DNA from: Flavobacteriales bacterium UBA1986
Lineage (GTDB): Bacteria; Bacteroidota; Bacteroidia; Flavobacteriales_G; Salibacteraceae
Length of the DNA: 64,000 bases
Assembly (NCBI GenBank): GCA_002336245.1
Contig: DDDG01000026.1
Location: 59,224 to 123,223 of the forward strand
Direction of reading: 5' to 3'
The notes beneath the pieces were generated by a model. That model saw only the letters and a program-made list of their open reading frames with translations. It did not search any database and was not told the DNA's origin. Position 1 is the stretch's first letter; every line of letters starts with the position of its first letter. The position numbers were made by a program, and so were the translations under genes. Shown here in pieces: positions 25,438 to 34,756 of this stretch.

Positions 25438-26556
25438 GTGAAAAACCTCCTCTTCACATCACTTCTTCTCTTTCTTCTCTTTTCGAGTGAAGCGCTTCAA
25501 GCACAATTTGGGCAAGACAGCAGCCGACTTCGTCCAGGCTTATCGAAGGATAAAAATCTTCGACTTCTCGTACTTCCAGGAATCAGTTTTACACCCGAAA
25601 CGAATTGGTACTTCGGGCTTGGAGGAATTGCCTATTTCCGGATGTCGAAAGACAGCACAACAAGACCTTCAGACGTCCGATTCACCTTAGCATACACCTT
25701 AAACAAACAGGTGATTGCCTACCTTCCTTTTCAGCTTTGGACCAAGGAAAACAACTACCACATTTTCGGTCAGATAGCGTTTTACAGATACCCTTATTTC
25801 TTTCGAGGAATTGGGAACGACAATCCTTCCTACACCTACGAGAATTACACTGCGAGCTTTCCTAGAATCCGAATTGCCGCGACAAAACGACTGGGAAAAG
25901 CTTTCTATACTGGACCAGTTTATTGGTTTCAAGACACTAAAATGCTGGAAGTTGAAGCCGGCGGATTGTTGGACGTCGATTCGGTTCCAGGCGCTGAGGG
26001 CGGCATTATTTCGAGTTTTGGCTGGGTACTTCAATACGACAACCGCGACCGCATTTACGCGCCACAAAAAGGAATAAAGGCTGAATTGAGAAGCATGCAA
26101 GCCGACCAGAGCATTGGTTCCGATTTCTTCTACCGAAGCTTGGACCTCAACTTCGCCATTTATCTTCCTCTTCAAGAAAACAAGAAAGGTGTCCTCGCTT
26201 TGAATACCTACAGCACCATGCAAGACGGGCAGGCTCCCTTCAACAAACTAGCAAGCCTTGGCGGACCTCATAATCTGCGTGGATTTCGCAACGGTCATTT
26301 TCGAGACCGAAAACTTTTCGGTGGACAAGTGGAGTATCGCAGTGCGTATGCCGGTCCATTTGGATTTGCCGCTTTTGTTGGAACCGCCACTGTTTCAAAC
26401 AACTTTCAAGACCTGAGCACTCAATACATGCGAACTGCTGCTGGCCTCGGACTTAGAGTGATGTTGGATCCCAAATCTGGCTTGAATCTTCGCTTCGATT
26501 ATGCCCGTAGAAATGGCGCTGGCGAATTCTATTTTGCCATCGGGGAAGCATTCTAG
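25438..26556 (+). CDS. Omp85/BamA-type outer-membrane barrel without POTRA domains
   Basis: The start is ambiguous: GTG at 25438, one base after the NUDIX stop, or TTG at 25420; both give a good signal peptide (LLFTSLLLFLLFSSEALQAQ). The mature protein of about 350 aa is a predicted 16-strand barrel. It has the Omp85 loop-6 motif in GGPHNLRGFRNGHFRD (Arg-Gly-Phe), the strand signature GWVLQYDNRDRIYAPQKG, and ends in an aromatic residue (GEAF). No POTRA repeats precede the barrel, so it belongs to the short surface-antigen group rather than BamA. Function unknown. Confidence 0.82.
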   Translation: MKNLLFTSLLLFLLFSSEALQAQFGQDSSRLRPGLSKDKNLRLLVLPGISFTPETNWYFGLGGIAYFRMSKDSTTRPSDVRFTLAYTLNKQVIAYLPFQLWTKENNYHIFGQIAFYRYPYFFRGIGNDNPSYTYENYTASFPRIRIAATKRLGKAFYTGPVYWFQDTKMLEVEAGGLLDVDSVPGAEGGIISSFGWVLQYDNRDRIYAPQKGIKAELRSMQADQSIGSDFFYRSLDLNFAIYLPLQENKKGVLALNTYSTMQDGQAPFNKLASLGGPHNLRGFRNGHFRDRKLFGGQVEYRSAYAGPFGFAAFVGTATVSNNFQDLSTQYMRTAAGLGLRVMLDPKSGLNLRFDYARRNGAGEFYFAIGEAF

Positions 26557-26590
26557 AGCTCAGTATAAAAAATGCATATTTTAGCCCTTC

Positions 26591-27271
26591 ATGAAAATTG
26601 GTGCTGTTCTACTTCTATTTACCATTCTGCTTCTAGGCTCTTGTGCACCGAGTAGATTGGTGGAACCGCTCCAACGGAATGAGAACTCCGTCACTGTAAG
26701 TTTGGGTGGCCCGGTGTTTAAAAACCTTGGCGCTCCGATACCAATGCCTTTGAGCTCGATTTCGTACGGCAGAGGACTCACGAAAAAAATCAGCAGCATC
26801 GCTTCAATTCACATTACATCGGCCATATATCAGAATCTACACTTCGAATTGGGCGGCCTTGTTGGAATTCGTTCCTACCAGAAATACACAAACAAATACC
26901 TGCCCGGAGTGAGTGCTACCGTTTTGCTCAATTCGGCTTCTTCACTGCGCGGTGGAATCTCGAAAGTGTGGCCACAAATAGATGTGAATGCCTATTGGAA
27001 AGTGTGGGCACGTGAAGACCTTTTCTATGTAGGAATTTCGAATTGGTTCGAATTGCAGAATTTAAGAGCACACGGCGAACCTCAACCCAATCCGTGGTTG
27101 TTGAGTCCACAAATTGGATACAACTATGGCTTCGGAAGGTACAGCGCCAACCTTGAAGTTAAATTCATTGCTCCGAACATCAGGAACGATCAATTGGCCA
27201 TCGAGTATTTTAGTGCTACCGGAAAAACTGGCGCACTTGGCGTTTACTTAGGAGTTTCAAGAAAGTTTTGA
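26591..27271 (+). CDS. Predicted lipoprotein with beta-barrel-like body
   Basis: A 226-aa protein with lipobox LLLGSC (Cys18). The rest shows alternating aromatic and hydrophobic residues (IGYNYGFGRYSANLEVKFIA, GVYLGVSRKF) that look like outer-membrane strands. I do not recognise the family. A TATTTTAG sequence (26577-26584, one mismatch to TAnnTTTG) ends 6 nt before the ATG. The TGA overlaps the TTG start of the next gene, which is also a lipoprotein, indicating coupled expression. Confidence 0.7.
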   Translation: MKIGAVLLLFTILLLGSCAPSRLVEPLQRNENSVTVSLGGPVFKNLGAPIPMPLSSISYGRGLTKKISSIASIHITSAIYQNLHFELGGLVGIRSYQKYTNKYLPGVSATVLLNSASSLRGGISKVWPQIDVNAYWKVWAREDLFYVGISNWFELQNLRAHGEPQPNPWLLSPQIGYNYGFGRYSANLEVKFIAPNIRNDQLAIEYFSATGKTGALGVYLGVSRKF

Positions 27272-28155
27272 AAAAGCTGATCTACATATCGTGCCTATTG
27301 AGCTTTGCACTTAGCAGTTGCGACCTCGACGATTTCATGTTCAATGCGAGTCAAGACATCCGTGAATACAAGCTCGACGATTATGAAGGAGAAGTTGAGA
27401 TTGAGGTAGGCCCAGCCTATGACATTGACGAAGACAAGGTTTATCTCTTCAAGCTTCCTAAGACTACTGAACGCGACTTTGACCTTTGGGCGGTGTACAT
27501 TGGTGACACGTCACACATTAGAACCGACACTGTGATTGTGTATTGTCATGGCAACCGAGACCACATGGATTTTTATTGGCCGCGTGCAAAACTCTTAGCC
27601 AATACTGGTGGAAAGAACCGCTATGGTGTCTTGATGATGGACTACCAAGGCTTTGGACTTTCCGGTGGTGAAAGCTCTGAAATTGGCATGCGTGAAGATG
27701 TTGAGGAAGCTCTGGCTTGGTTGAGCTCAAAAGGTCTTCGAGATGCACGCACCATCATATACGGATTTAGCTTGGGGGGAAATCCTGCCGTGTACCATGC
27801 TGCAAACAATACCACCTTAAATCCATCGATTCTCATCTTAGAAAGCACATTTGCCAGCTTAGAAGTTCTTGCGCAAGATGGATCTGGCTTGGCCATTCCT
27901 GGAGAAATGTTGGCCAATGCCAAATACGACCTCGCCGAACAGATTAAATCCGTTTATCAACCCTTCTTACACTTTCATGGAGTGGACGACAGTTTTCTCC
28001 CAATGAAAAGCCATGGAGACGTAATTCACAAAAATTATGCTGGCACGCGTTCAGAATACATTCAAGTTGAGGGCGCTGAACATGGCGACTTGCCTTATGT
28101 AATGGGCTATGAAGCCTATTTGGAGAGTATCTTCGAATTTATCAGCGGTTCCTAG
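27268..28155 (+). CDS. Alpha/beta-hydrolase lipoprotein
   Basis: A 295-aa protein from TTG 27268, overlapping the upstream stop by 4 bp (TTGA). The lipobox is ALSSC (Cys18). The hydrolase core has an oxyanion region IVYCHGNRDHMDFYWPR, nucleophile GFSLGG (Ser near 167), Asp in HGVDDSFLP and His in EGAEHGDLP, so the triad is complete. The HGN and GFS motifs resemble BAAT/FrsA/BEM46-like serine hydrolases. It is anchored by lipid, probably to the outer membrane. Substrate unknown. Confidence 0.87.
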   Translation: MKKLIYISCLLSFALSSCDLDDFMFNASQDIREYKLDDYEGEVEIEVGPAYDIDEDKVYLFKLPKTTERDFDLWAVYIGDTSHIRTDTVIVYCHGNRDHMDFYWPRAKLLANTGGKNRYGVLMMDYQGFGLSGGESSEIGMREDVEEALAWLSSKGLRDARTIIYGFSLGGNPAVYHAANNTTLNPSILILESTFASLEVLAQDGSGLAIPGEMLANAKYDLAEQIKSVYQPFLHFHGVDDSFLPMKSHGDVIHKNYAGTRSEYIQVEGAEHGDLPYVMGYEAYLESIFEFISGS

Positions 28156-28214
28156 AACAGACTTGAAAAATTTCATGAATTGTTCAAAATTTAACAACTG
28201 TAGAGAGCTCTATA

Positions 28215-29870
28215 GTGCTTAATTTCGGAGCTTTCCTATTGCAGAAAATCACTTTGAATACTTCAATCATCAGCAGCTTAATCATCGTTCTAGCGATGCT
28301 GTCTACCAATCTATTTGGGGAAGCGCACACTGCTGCGGTCTTTACACAGGAATCAAAGGCTTTAAGCGACGTTGGGGGCAGTGCGAAATACAAGGAGCTC
28401 ATTCTTCAAGCGGATCACCTGATGCAAAACCGCGAGTACGATTTGGCAATCAAAGAGTACAACAATGCGCTCGTTGAGAAAGCAGGCGACAGCTATGCGC
28501 TCTACAAAATCAAACTTTGCGAGCGTTACCGTGATCAAGATCAAAATTCAAACAGCGAAAAGTCTAAGCTCGACAGGTTTTATTCTTTGATGGATAAAGG
28601 AAATGCCCTGATGAATGATCGCAATTTCCAGGCAGCCATCGACACCTACATCGTTGCCAAACAAATCGAGCCTGAGAAAAACTATGTGTTGGTAAAGCTT
28701 GAACAAGCGAAAAAGGGATTGACCAAGCAACAGGACGTCGAAGGAGTTCAGAAAGAGAAAAGTAAAACTCAAGAAGAATACGACGCCATGATAAAAGAGG
28801 CCGACCGACTATACTACGACGGCGATTGGGCCAATTCCATCGGTAAATACGAAGAAGCAAGTCGGATTTTAGAGTACCAACAGTACCCGATGCTTCAGAT
28901 AAAGCGAGCCGTTGATTTGATTCAAGAGTTTCAAAAAAAGCAAGAAGAAAAAGACCGCTTGGCAGCATACAACAAATCCATAAAGGAAGCTGACGATTTG
29001 TTGATTGGGCAACGATATGCAGCGTGCATTCGTAAATACCAAGAAGCCGATAGCTATGTGAAAAACCAGTATCGTCCGAGAGTTAAAATCATGCTCGCCA
29101 AGGACATGATTCGAAAGCGGGCTATTGATAGTGTAGACTACGCCTACTCCGCAGAAATCACCACCGCCGATGAGTATCGAGCAAAAGATGATTTTGAGAA
29201 GGCCATCGAGTTTTACAACAAAGCCCTAGAAGTGTATCCGCTCAAACAATATCCCATTACCAAAATCATGCAATGCGAAGACCTAATCGTTCGGCGGGAA
29301 GAGAAAATAGTGCGCGATAAATTCAATGAAATCATGAAAGACGCCCTTGATCTTGTGAGAGCTGAAAAATTTATTGAGGCGGGTGAAATGTACATGAAAG
29401 CCAAAGAGATTTATCCGCTAAACAATCATGTAAACGACATGATTCGTGAGTGCAAAAAGGAGCAGGAGAAAATCGATAAAAAGAACCGAAAACCAGTGAA
29501 TTACTTCGAGCTCTTCAAGGGAGACGAGCAAGCTGCAAAAGGTATGACCGAAGTTTCTGGAGGTTCAGATGATATGACCCGATCAGCCCAAGCTGGCAAG
29601 AACTTTAGCTTCAAAGAACTCTACCTCGGTGAAACTAAAAAACGCACCTTCTTCAAAGCCATCGATTCCTTAGCTGTTCAATACCCTCCCGGGGTAACTC
29701 AAGAAATAAAAACGGGCTTTCGCAAAAGTGTAGTCCGACGTGTGGTCATCGTTGAAAACCTCGGCGATGAGTTTCTTAAAGTTGAGCACGAATGGGGCGG
29801 CACCTATTACTTTAAAAATGGGGAGGCCGTAAATCGCCGTGTTTGGGAATTGGAGACAGGATCGCCTTAA
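28215..29870 (+). CDS. Exported repeat protein with TPR-like units and WGGxYYFKNG C-terminus
   Basis: A 551-aa protein from GTG 28215; TTG 28254 is an alternative that would place the signal peptide (IISSLIIVLAMLSTNLFGEA) right at the start. Residues about 60-440 contain at least six helical repeats of the type EADRLYYDGDWANSIGKYEEA, each with a following I/L-x-x-A/C-x-D/E-L-I linker, resembling tetratricopeptide repeats. The C-terminal segment has RRVVIVENLGDEFLKVEHEW then GGTYYFKNG. I recall this WGG-x-YYFKNG ending from other Bacteroidota repeat proteins, but I cannot name a family. It is probably periplasmic and binds other proteins. Confidence 0.75.
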   Translation: MLNFGAFLLQKITLNTSIISSLIIVLAMLSTNLFGEAHTAAVFTQESKALSDVGGSAKYKELILQADHLMQNREYDLAIKEYNNALVEKAGDSYALYKIKLCERYRDQDQNSNSEKSKLDRFYSLMDKGNALMNDRNFQAAIDTYIVAKQIEPEKNYVLVKLEQAKKGLTKQQDVEGVQKEKSKTQEEYDAMIKEADRLYYDGDWANSIGKYEEASRILEYQQYPMLQIKRAVDLIQEFQKKQEEKDRLAAYNKSIKEADDLLIGQRYAACIRKYQEADSYVKNQYRPRVKIMLAKDMIRKRAIDSVDYAYSAEITTADEYRAKDDFEKAIEFYNKALEVYPLKQYPITKIMQCEDLIVRREEKIVRDKFNEIMKDALDLVRAEKFIEAGEMYMKAKEIYPLNNHVNDMIRECKKEQEKIDKKNRKPVNYFELFKGDEQAAKGMTEVSGGSDDMTRSAQAGKNFSFKELYLGETKKRTFFKAIDSLAVQYPPGVTQEIKTGFRKSVVRRVVIVENLGDEFLKVEHEWGGTYYFKNGEAVNRRVWELETGSP

Positions 29871-29873
29871 GTT

Positions 29874-29914
29874 ACTCTCCACTCTCACTCTCCACTCTCA
29901 ACTCTCAACTCTCT
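29874..29914. repeat. CTCACTCTC-type simple repeat between convergent genes
   Basis: About 41 bp of ACTCTCC/ACTCTCA units lie between the convergent genes ending at 29870 and 29913. The same words occur at 39436-39467 and, in a coding sequence, at 60453-60481. The repeat reaches the stop codon of the minus-strand gene. Confidence 0.6.
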
Positions 29915-30479
29915 AAACCATCATATCCTCCACAAAGGAGTCGACGTTTTCAAAGAGTTGATGTGGTGTTTGTGTTCTCCAAGCGATGTCTTCTAAAGTA
30001 CCGCCTTGAACGAAATACTGAGAGATGTTTTCCGAGTCAAATTCATCCAGAACCTGATCTCTGAAATTGAGCAAAGCAATCCAGCCACCTTCGATGTCTT
30101 CAAACCATTCTTGGTAGTAGCTGTCGTCGGAGGCATGAAAGTTCAAGACATTTTCGCCCAAGACAATGAACTTCTGAATTCCATTTTCCACGAGCAAGTC
30201 GATGACTTCCCGCTTGAGCACCATGATGTCGTTGTAGAGCGTATCATTCCACTCTCCCATAAATTCAAGAACGGCAAAGGACTTATCGTAATCGACGAAG
30301 AGAATTTTCAAGAAAAGCGTTGTAGACCCAAAATCATCCCATTGGGGGTGAATGAGATGATCGTACAGCGTGTTCGCAAACTCAAACTCACTATACTCTC
30401 TGCCAAAAAATGGAGAGTAGGGATCTTCATCCGCTACGTACAGATTTCTCCAGAGATAATGTGGTTCTATTCTATGCAC
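29913..30479 (-). CDS. Conserved Bacteroidota hypothetical protein
   Basis: A 188-aa, highly acidic soluble protein (MHRIEPHYLWRNLYVADEDPYSPFFGREYSEFEF). Motifs such as YxxYIHPQWDDFGSTTLFLKIL, FxGEWNDTLYNDI and WIALLNFRDQVLDEF look familiar from flavobacterial genomes, but I know no assigned function. No signal peptide, membrane helix or catalytic motif is visible. It follows the T9SS cargo gene after 30 bp on the same strand and may be cotranscribed with it. Confidence 0.7.
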   Translation of the reverse strand: MHRIEPHYLWRNLYVADEDPYSPFFGREYSEFEFANTLYDHLIHPQWDDFGSTTLFLKILFVDYDKSFAVLEFMGEWNDTLYNDIMVLKREVIDLLVENGIQKFIVLGENVLNFHASDDSYYQEWFEDIEGGWIALLNFRDQVLDEFDSENISQYFVQGGTLEDIAWRTQTPHQLFENVDSFVEDMMV

Positions 30480-30509
30480 AGACCAAATATCCTGAAATAT
30501 CGAATAGAG

Positions 30510-31565
30510 CTAGTTCTTCAAAAGCTTTTTCTCCTGTACGATGCCATCTTTTTCCAGACGGAGCAAATAGTTGCCTGCTGGAAGTTCCGAAAGATCAAAT
30601 GTATAGAGCTGCAATCCAGCATCAACAGATTCTTTCATCAGTGTTTTCAGGAGACGGCCTTGGAAGTCGTAAACAGAAATCCCAAGAGGACCATCGTTCA
30701 GCATATTGAAAGAAACTGAGACGTCTGAATTCGCAGGATTGGGGTAAAGCAGTACCTCATTTCTCAAGCCTACCATTTGTGGAATCCCTGCCGGTTGTTC
30801 ACCTGGATTAAGATCCGCCTCGTCGAGGTAATAGAAGAAACGATCGGTGGTCGTTCCCTCTTCCCTTTTCTCGTAGCGCGCTATGTAGATGTTGTTCTTA
30901 GCAGTTCGCCACTCGTAAGTTGTGTTTGTAACCGGCGTGACTTCGGTTGTAGTTGAGTCTGAGTAAGTCTCTACGATTTTCAAACGCAAAACTTCGTAAA
31001 CGTCTCCATAAGGAAGTTTCACACGACCATATCCATCCACCGTTGTGGTCATATTTCCATTCAAATAATGCCACTTCTTAGAAAAAGGAGTTTGACCATA
31101 TTCAAACTTGCTGTGTATGGTATCGCTTGCGCTTTCCTGATACTCCATTGGCCAATCCCACATCTGAACGGGATCGTCGGCTACGTCGAGTGGAATGCCA
31201 TTGTCAATCTTTCCACAGTACTCTACGTTGCTGGTTGTAACGTAATAGTAATAAACCTGAGTCTGCGTGCCACTAGGGCCACGATTGATGGTCACTTTCA
31301 TGTTCGCATTGATGTCGTGAAGAATGCTTGAAGTTTCCGCACTATCAACATTTGTTGTTCGAGTTGATGTTGGTGTAAGGCCAGAGAAATCCCAGAGGAC
31401 CATTGCACCATCAGAACCTACCTCTTGATCGGCTGTGAGGGCAACTTCTTTTAAAACGAAAACGCTTCCCGCTTCGTAAATTCCTGAGTCGCGCGGAATG
31501 ATTGGTTGAGCAAAAACAGAGATGCAAAGTAGCATCGATGCAAACAGAGCGTAAATATTTTTCAT
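30510..31565 (-). CDS. Secreted protein with T9SS type A sorting domain
   Basis: A 351-aa protein: signal peptide (MKNIYALFASMLLCISVFAQ), a beta-rich middle domain (about 25-265) that I do not recognise, and a C-terminal type A sorting domain (about 272-351). The latter has its hallmark LLYPNPANSDVSVSF, ISVYDFQGRLLKTL and LPAGNYLLRLEKDG. It should be exported by Sec and then across the outer membrane by the type IX system, with removal of the C-terminal domain and possible anchoring. It has a strong promoter (31588-31619). Confidence 0.88.
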   Translation of the reverse strand: MKNIYALFASMLLCISVFAQPIIPRDSGIYEAGSVFVLKEVALTADQEVGSDGAMVLWDFSGLTPTSTRTTNVDSAETSSILHDINANMKVTINRGPSGTQTQVYYYYVTTSNVEYCGKIDNGIPLDVADDPVQMWDWPMEYQESASDTIHSKFEYGQTPFSKKWHYLNGNMTTTVDGYGRVKLPYGDVYEVLRLKIVETYSDSTTTEVTPVTNTTYEWRTAKNNIYIARYEKREEGTTTDRFFYYLDEADLNPGEQPAGIPQMVGLRNEVLLYPNPANSDVSVSFNMLNDGPLGISVYDFQGRLLKTLMKESVDAGLQLYTFDLSELPAGNYLLRLEKDGIVQEKKLLKN

Positions 31566-31587
31566 TGAGTGAGAGTTTGGATTCTCT

Positions 31588-31619
31588 CAAATTTAGGATT
31601 CTTTATCCGCGAAGTCAAA
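31588..31619 (-). promoter_or_regulatory. Complete Bacteroidota promoter for the T9SS cargo gene
   Basis: The minus strand has TTTG (31619-31616), a 20-nt spacer, and TAAATTTG (31595-31588). This matches the -33/-7 consensus on both elements. The box ends 22 nt before the ATG at 31565, giving a leader of about 16 nt. Confidence 0.7.
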
Positions 31620-31634
31620 TGATATTCCTCATTT

Positions 31635-32738
31635 TCAAACAAATACGCTGGAATGCACCTCTTCAAAGGCAGCGCGAAAATGATTCATTTCATCTGCAGT
31701 TCCAATGGTGATGCGCAGGCAATGAGGCAAACCAAATGCAATCAACGGTCGGACGAACACACCCATTTTCATCAACTCATCTGAATAAATATTTACGCGT
31801 TCCGGGCTTCCCAAATCAAGGGTGACAAAATTCGCGAAGGACTTGATATATGTAATCCCCAATCGATCGAACAATTCTCCACAAGCCTTGAGCTCAGTGC
31901 GATTATTATCCAATACCTTCTTCAAGAAATCAAGATCCGATAGAGCTCCAATTCCAGCAGCTTGCCCCAAATTCGAAGGCTCAAAAGTCAAACGAACTTT
32001 CGAGAGTGCTTCAATTAAGCGCGGCTCACCCATGGCGTAACCTATCCGAATGGCTGCGATGCCATAAACTTTGGAGAAGGTTCTTAGGGTAATGACGTTT
32101 GGGTAGCCGTAGCTTACGCTGCTGGGATAATCTTGATTCTCGGCAGCAAACTCGTAGTAGGCTTCATCCATGATCACGATGACCTCCTTCGGCACCGCTT
32201 TCATGAGGCTTTCAAATTCACTTTTCGTGATGATGCTGCCTGTAGGATTGTTTGGATTCGAGATGTAGATGGCTTTGGTCTTGTTGGTAATCGAGGCTTT
32301 AATGGCTTCCACATCAAAGCGATAATCCGATGTTAGAGGCAACTTCACAACAGGTACGTTGTGGCTTTTCGCCCAGATATAAATGGCGACAAAAGTTCCT
32401 TCTGAGGTAAGCAACTCATCTCCTTCATTGAAGAAGGCTTGAAAAACATTGCTCAAAATGGCTTCGCTTCCGCTGCCAACAACAACTTGTTCTACATCAA
32501 TCCCTTCATTCGTAGCGATGGCTGTGCGCAGCTCCTTGGAGGTTGGATCTGGATAAACATGCGAGTTTTCGATTGCCGCACGCATCATTTCCATGGCTTT
32601 TGGAGAAGGACCAAAATTGTTTTCGTTGTTCCAGAGAACAGAAACTTTTTCGAGTCCGAGTTCAGCTTTGATTTCAGGAATCGGTTTCCCCGGCTTGTAG
32701 GATTTAAGTTCGTTGATGTGGTCTGGAATCTTTACCAT
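31635..32738 (-). CDS. PLP-dependent class I/II aminotransferase, HisC-like
   Basis: A 367-aa fold-type I aminotransferase: NENNFGPSPKAMEMM near the start, ISNPNNPTGS (Asn binding PLP), MDEAYYEF (Asp), the PLP lysine in TFSKVYGIAAIRIGYA, and LRITIG with the carboxylate-binding Arg. This is the HisC group (histidinol-phosphate aminotransferase and broad aromatic or imidazole aminotransferases). No other his genes are nearby, so a histidine-biosynthesis role is not assured. The gene lies 57 bp after recQ and 69 bp before the next gene. Confidence 0.85.
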   Translation of the reverse strand: MVKIPDHINELKSYKPGKPIPEIKAELGLEKVSVLWNNENNFGPSPKAMEMMRAAIENSHVYPDPTSKELRTAIATNEGIDVEQVVVGSGSEAILSNVFQAFFNEGDELLTSEGTFVAIYIWAKSHNVPVVKLPLTSDYRFDVEAIKASITNKTKAIYISNPNNPTGSIITKSEFESLMKAVPKEVIVIMDEAYYEFAAENQDYPSSVSYGYPNVITLRTFSKVYGIAAIRIGYAMGEPRLIEALSKVRLTFEPSNLGQAAGIGALSDLDFLKKVLDNNRTELKACGELFDRLGITYIKSFANFVTLDLGSPERVNIYSDELMKMGVFVRPLIAFGLPHCLRITIGTADEMNHFRAAFEEVHSSVFV

Positions 32739-32795
32739 AAAGTCGCTGCTTCTTCGTCCATAAATGTAGTGGAATCCCCGCAGTCAATTGTCAAA

Positions 32796-34688
32796 TTACT
32801 TTTTACTAATTCGGTCTTGAAGCTCGTCGTACAGAATTAATCCTTCATCTACCATCGACCGAACTTCAGCGTAGAGCGCATCCTCGTCGAAGTCCAACTT
32901 TCGAACGAGTTCTTTCAGCACAGAAGGCTCACGAAGTTCTTCTTCAATTTGATCGCGCATCAATAATTTGCTCTTTCTACTTTTTGATTTCTCACGAATG
33001 CAATGGTCGCACGTACCACACTTTTTACCGATGCGCTCACCAAAGTATTTCAACAATAGAGCAGAGCGACAGTAATCCGATTCTACGTAATTGATGATTT
33101 CCACACAGCGCTTCTGATCTTCCTTCTTCCTACTTCGGATGCCTTTCGCATCGATCTGAAGATTGTTGATTTTGATTCTAGAATTCGGATATAAAATTCT
33201 TGGAAAGCGGCTTTGAGCAGTATAGTCTACCAAACCCAATTTGTGCATCTGCAGAAGTCGACGCTCAAACTCCGCTTGCTTCATTCCAATCTTTGAAGCC
33301 AATTTTTCTTCACGAATCTTTACTGGATGATTGAAGACGGAAGTGTGATTTCTTAATACAACCTGCAGAACTTCGCCGTCCTGAGCACGTTTCTCTTGGT
33401 GGTTGTAAATATCCCGCTTACTTGCCAAGACCTGCACCCTGCTCGAGAGTTTGGGGTCGTCCAGAAGATCGATGTAAGCTTCTCTCTCGAGTTCTTTCAA
33501 GGACGGATAAACAGCATTGACCTTCAGGTCAAATCGCTTGCAAAAAGTCTGAATATCGAACTCAAACTCAGCTCCTTCCCCACCTCCTTCTGGAAGTTGA
33601 AAATAATTCCCCAAAGCTTCATACACTCGACGGATCATATCGGGTGTAGGGTACCTCGACTCCAATCTCTCTTTAAGAAGCTTAATGTCGTGCTGTTCGA
33701 AGAGCATCACCGCAAAGGCTTCCTCTTCATCTCGTCCCGCTCTTCCTGCTTCCTGAAAATAAGACTCAAGGGAATCTGGCAATTCCAAGTGAACTACAAC
33801 CCGTACATCGGGCTTATCGATGCCCATTCCAAAAGCATTGGTCGCCACCATAACGCGAATCTTGTCGTCGATCCATTTGGCTTGGCGCTCATTCCGAACT
33901 TTGGAATCCAAACCTGCATGGTAAGCTTCCGCCGAAATCTTCCGCTCTTTCAGGAAAGAAGCGAGTTTCATGCATCCTTTTCTGCTTCGCATGTAGACAA
34001 TCGCCGAGCCTTGCTTCTTGTTGAGAATATTCAAAAGACGGCCATACTTGTCCTGTTCCTCAAAAACCATATAGCTTAGGTTGGAACGATAGAAACTCTT
34101 CTGAAATAGGTTCTTCTTCTTGAATTTAAGGCGTTCTTGAATGTCTCCAATCACCTTCTTTCGGGCAGTGGCTGTTAAGGCTAAGACTGGAACCTTCGGG
34201 TGAATCGTTCGCACGTCGGCAATCTCGAGGTAATGCGGACGGAAATCGTATCCCCATTGGGAAATGCAATGCGCCTCATCCACAGCGATCATTCCCAACT
34301 TCATCTCAGCAAACTTCGCCTGGAAATAATCGTCCTTTAGTCGCTCGGGCGAAACGTACAAGAACTTCAGCTTTCCAAAAGCTGCATTGTCGAGAATCAC
34401 ATTCATTTCTCGTCGAGGCATACCACTTATCAGAGCCTCTGCTTTGATGCCCTTCTTGCGCAAATTGATGACTTGATCTTTCATCAAAGCGATGAGTGGA
34501 GAAACGACCAAACACAAACCCGGAAACATCAGCGCCGGCACTTGAAAACAAATGGATTTTCCGCCACCTGTAGGAAGTAGAGCCAAGGTGTCGCGACCTT
34601 CTAAAACGCTGTCGATGATCTCCGATTGAAGAGGTCGAAAGCTCTTGAAGCCCCAATATTTGTAGAGTATTTCTTCTGAAGGTGTCAC
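32796..34688 (-). CDS. recQ: ATP-dependent DNA helicase RecQ (short form)
   Basis: A 630-aa superfamily 2 helicase from GTG 34688. It has motif 0 YWGFKSFRPLQ, Walker A TGGGKS (40-45), DEAH (137-140) with ISQWGYDFRPHY, SAIVYMRSRKG, and QEAGRAGRDEE (motif VI). The RQC region carries the zinc ligands YCRSALLLKYFG and KCGTCDHC. The C-terminus (about 560-630) is a short acidic tail and I see no HRDC domain. RecQ unwinds DNA for recombinational repair. A -7 box lies only 6 nt before the GTG, suggesting a leaderless mRNA. Confidence 0.94.
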   Translation of the reverse strand: MTPSEEILYKYWGFKSFRPLQSEIIDSVLEGRDTLALLPTGGGKSICFQVPALMFPGLCLVVSPLIALMKDQVINLRKKGIKAEALISGMPRREMNVILDNAAFGKLKFLYVSPERLKDDYFQAKFAEMKLGMIAVDEAHCISQWGYDFRPHYLEIADVRTIHPKVPVLALTATARKKVIGDIQERLKFKKKNLFQKSFYRSNLSYMVFEEQDKYGRLLNILNKKQGSAIVYMRSRKGCMKLASFLKERKISAEAYHAGLDSKVRNERQAKWIDDKIRVMVATNAFGMGIDKPDVRVVVHLELPDSLESYFQEAGRAGRDEEEAFAVMLFEQHDIKLLKERLESRYPTPDMIRRVYEALGNYFQLPEGGGEGAEFEFDIQTFCKRFDLKVNAVYPSLKELEREAYIDLLDDPKLSSRVQVLASKRDIYNHQEKRAQDGEVLQVVLRNHTSVFNHPVKIREEKLASKIGMKQAEFERRLLQMHKLGLVDYTAQSRFPRILYPNSRIKINNLQIDAKGIRSRKKEDQKRCVEIINYVESDYCRSALLLKYFGERIGKKCGTCDHCIREKSKSRKSKLLMRDQIEEELREPSVLKELVRKLDFDEDALYAEVRSMVDEGLILYDELQDRISKK

Positions 34689-34694
34689 CTACTC

Positions 34695-34711
34695 CAAAGG
34701 TAAATCCTTTG
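34695..34711 (-). promoter_or_regulatory. recQ -7 box within a short inverted repeat
   Basis: The minus strand reads TACCTTTG (34702-34695), ending 6 nt before the GTG. CAAAGG (34695-34700) and CCTTTG (34706-34711) form a perfect inverted repeat with a 5-nt centre, covering most of the box; a repressor site is possible. Confidence 0.4.
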
Positions 34712-34756
34712 AACCTTGTAGGGAGAATAAGCTGAGTTCAAAAAAGAACTTAGCTG

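Noticed and set aside
29871..29912. A tRNA or small RNA between convergent genes
   Set aside because: The sequence is only a CT simple repeat with no stem potential.
33396..34079. A 227-codon frame antisense to recQ
   Set aside because: recQ is fully conserved over this stretch; the antisense product has no recognisable motif.
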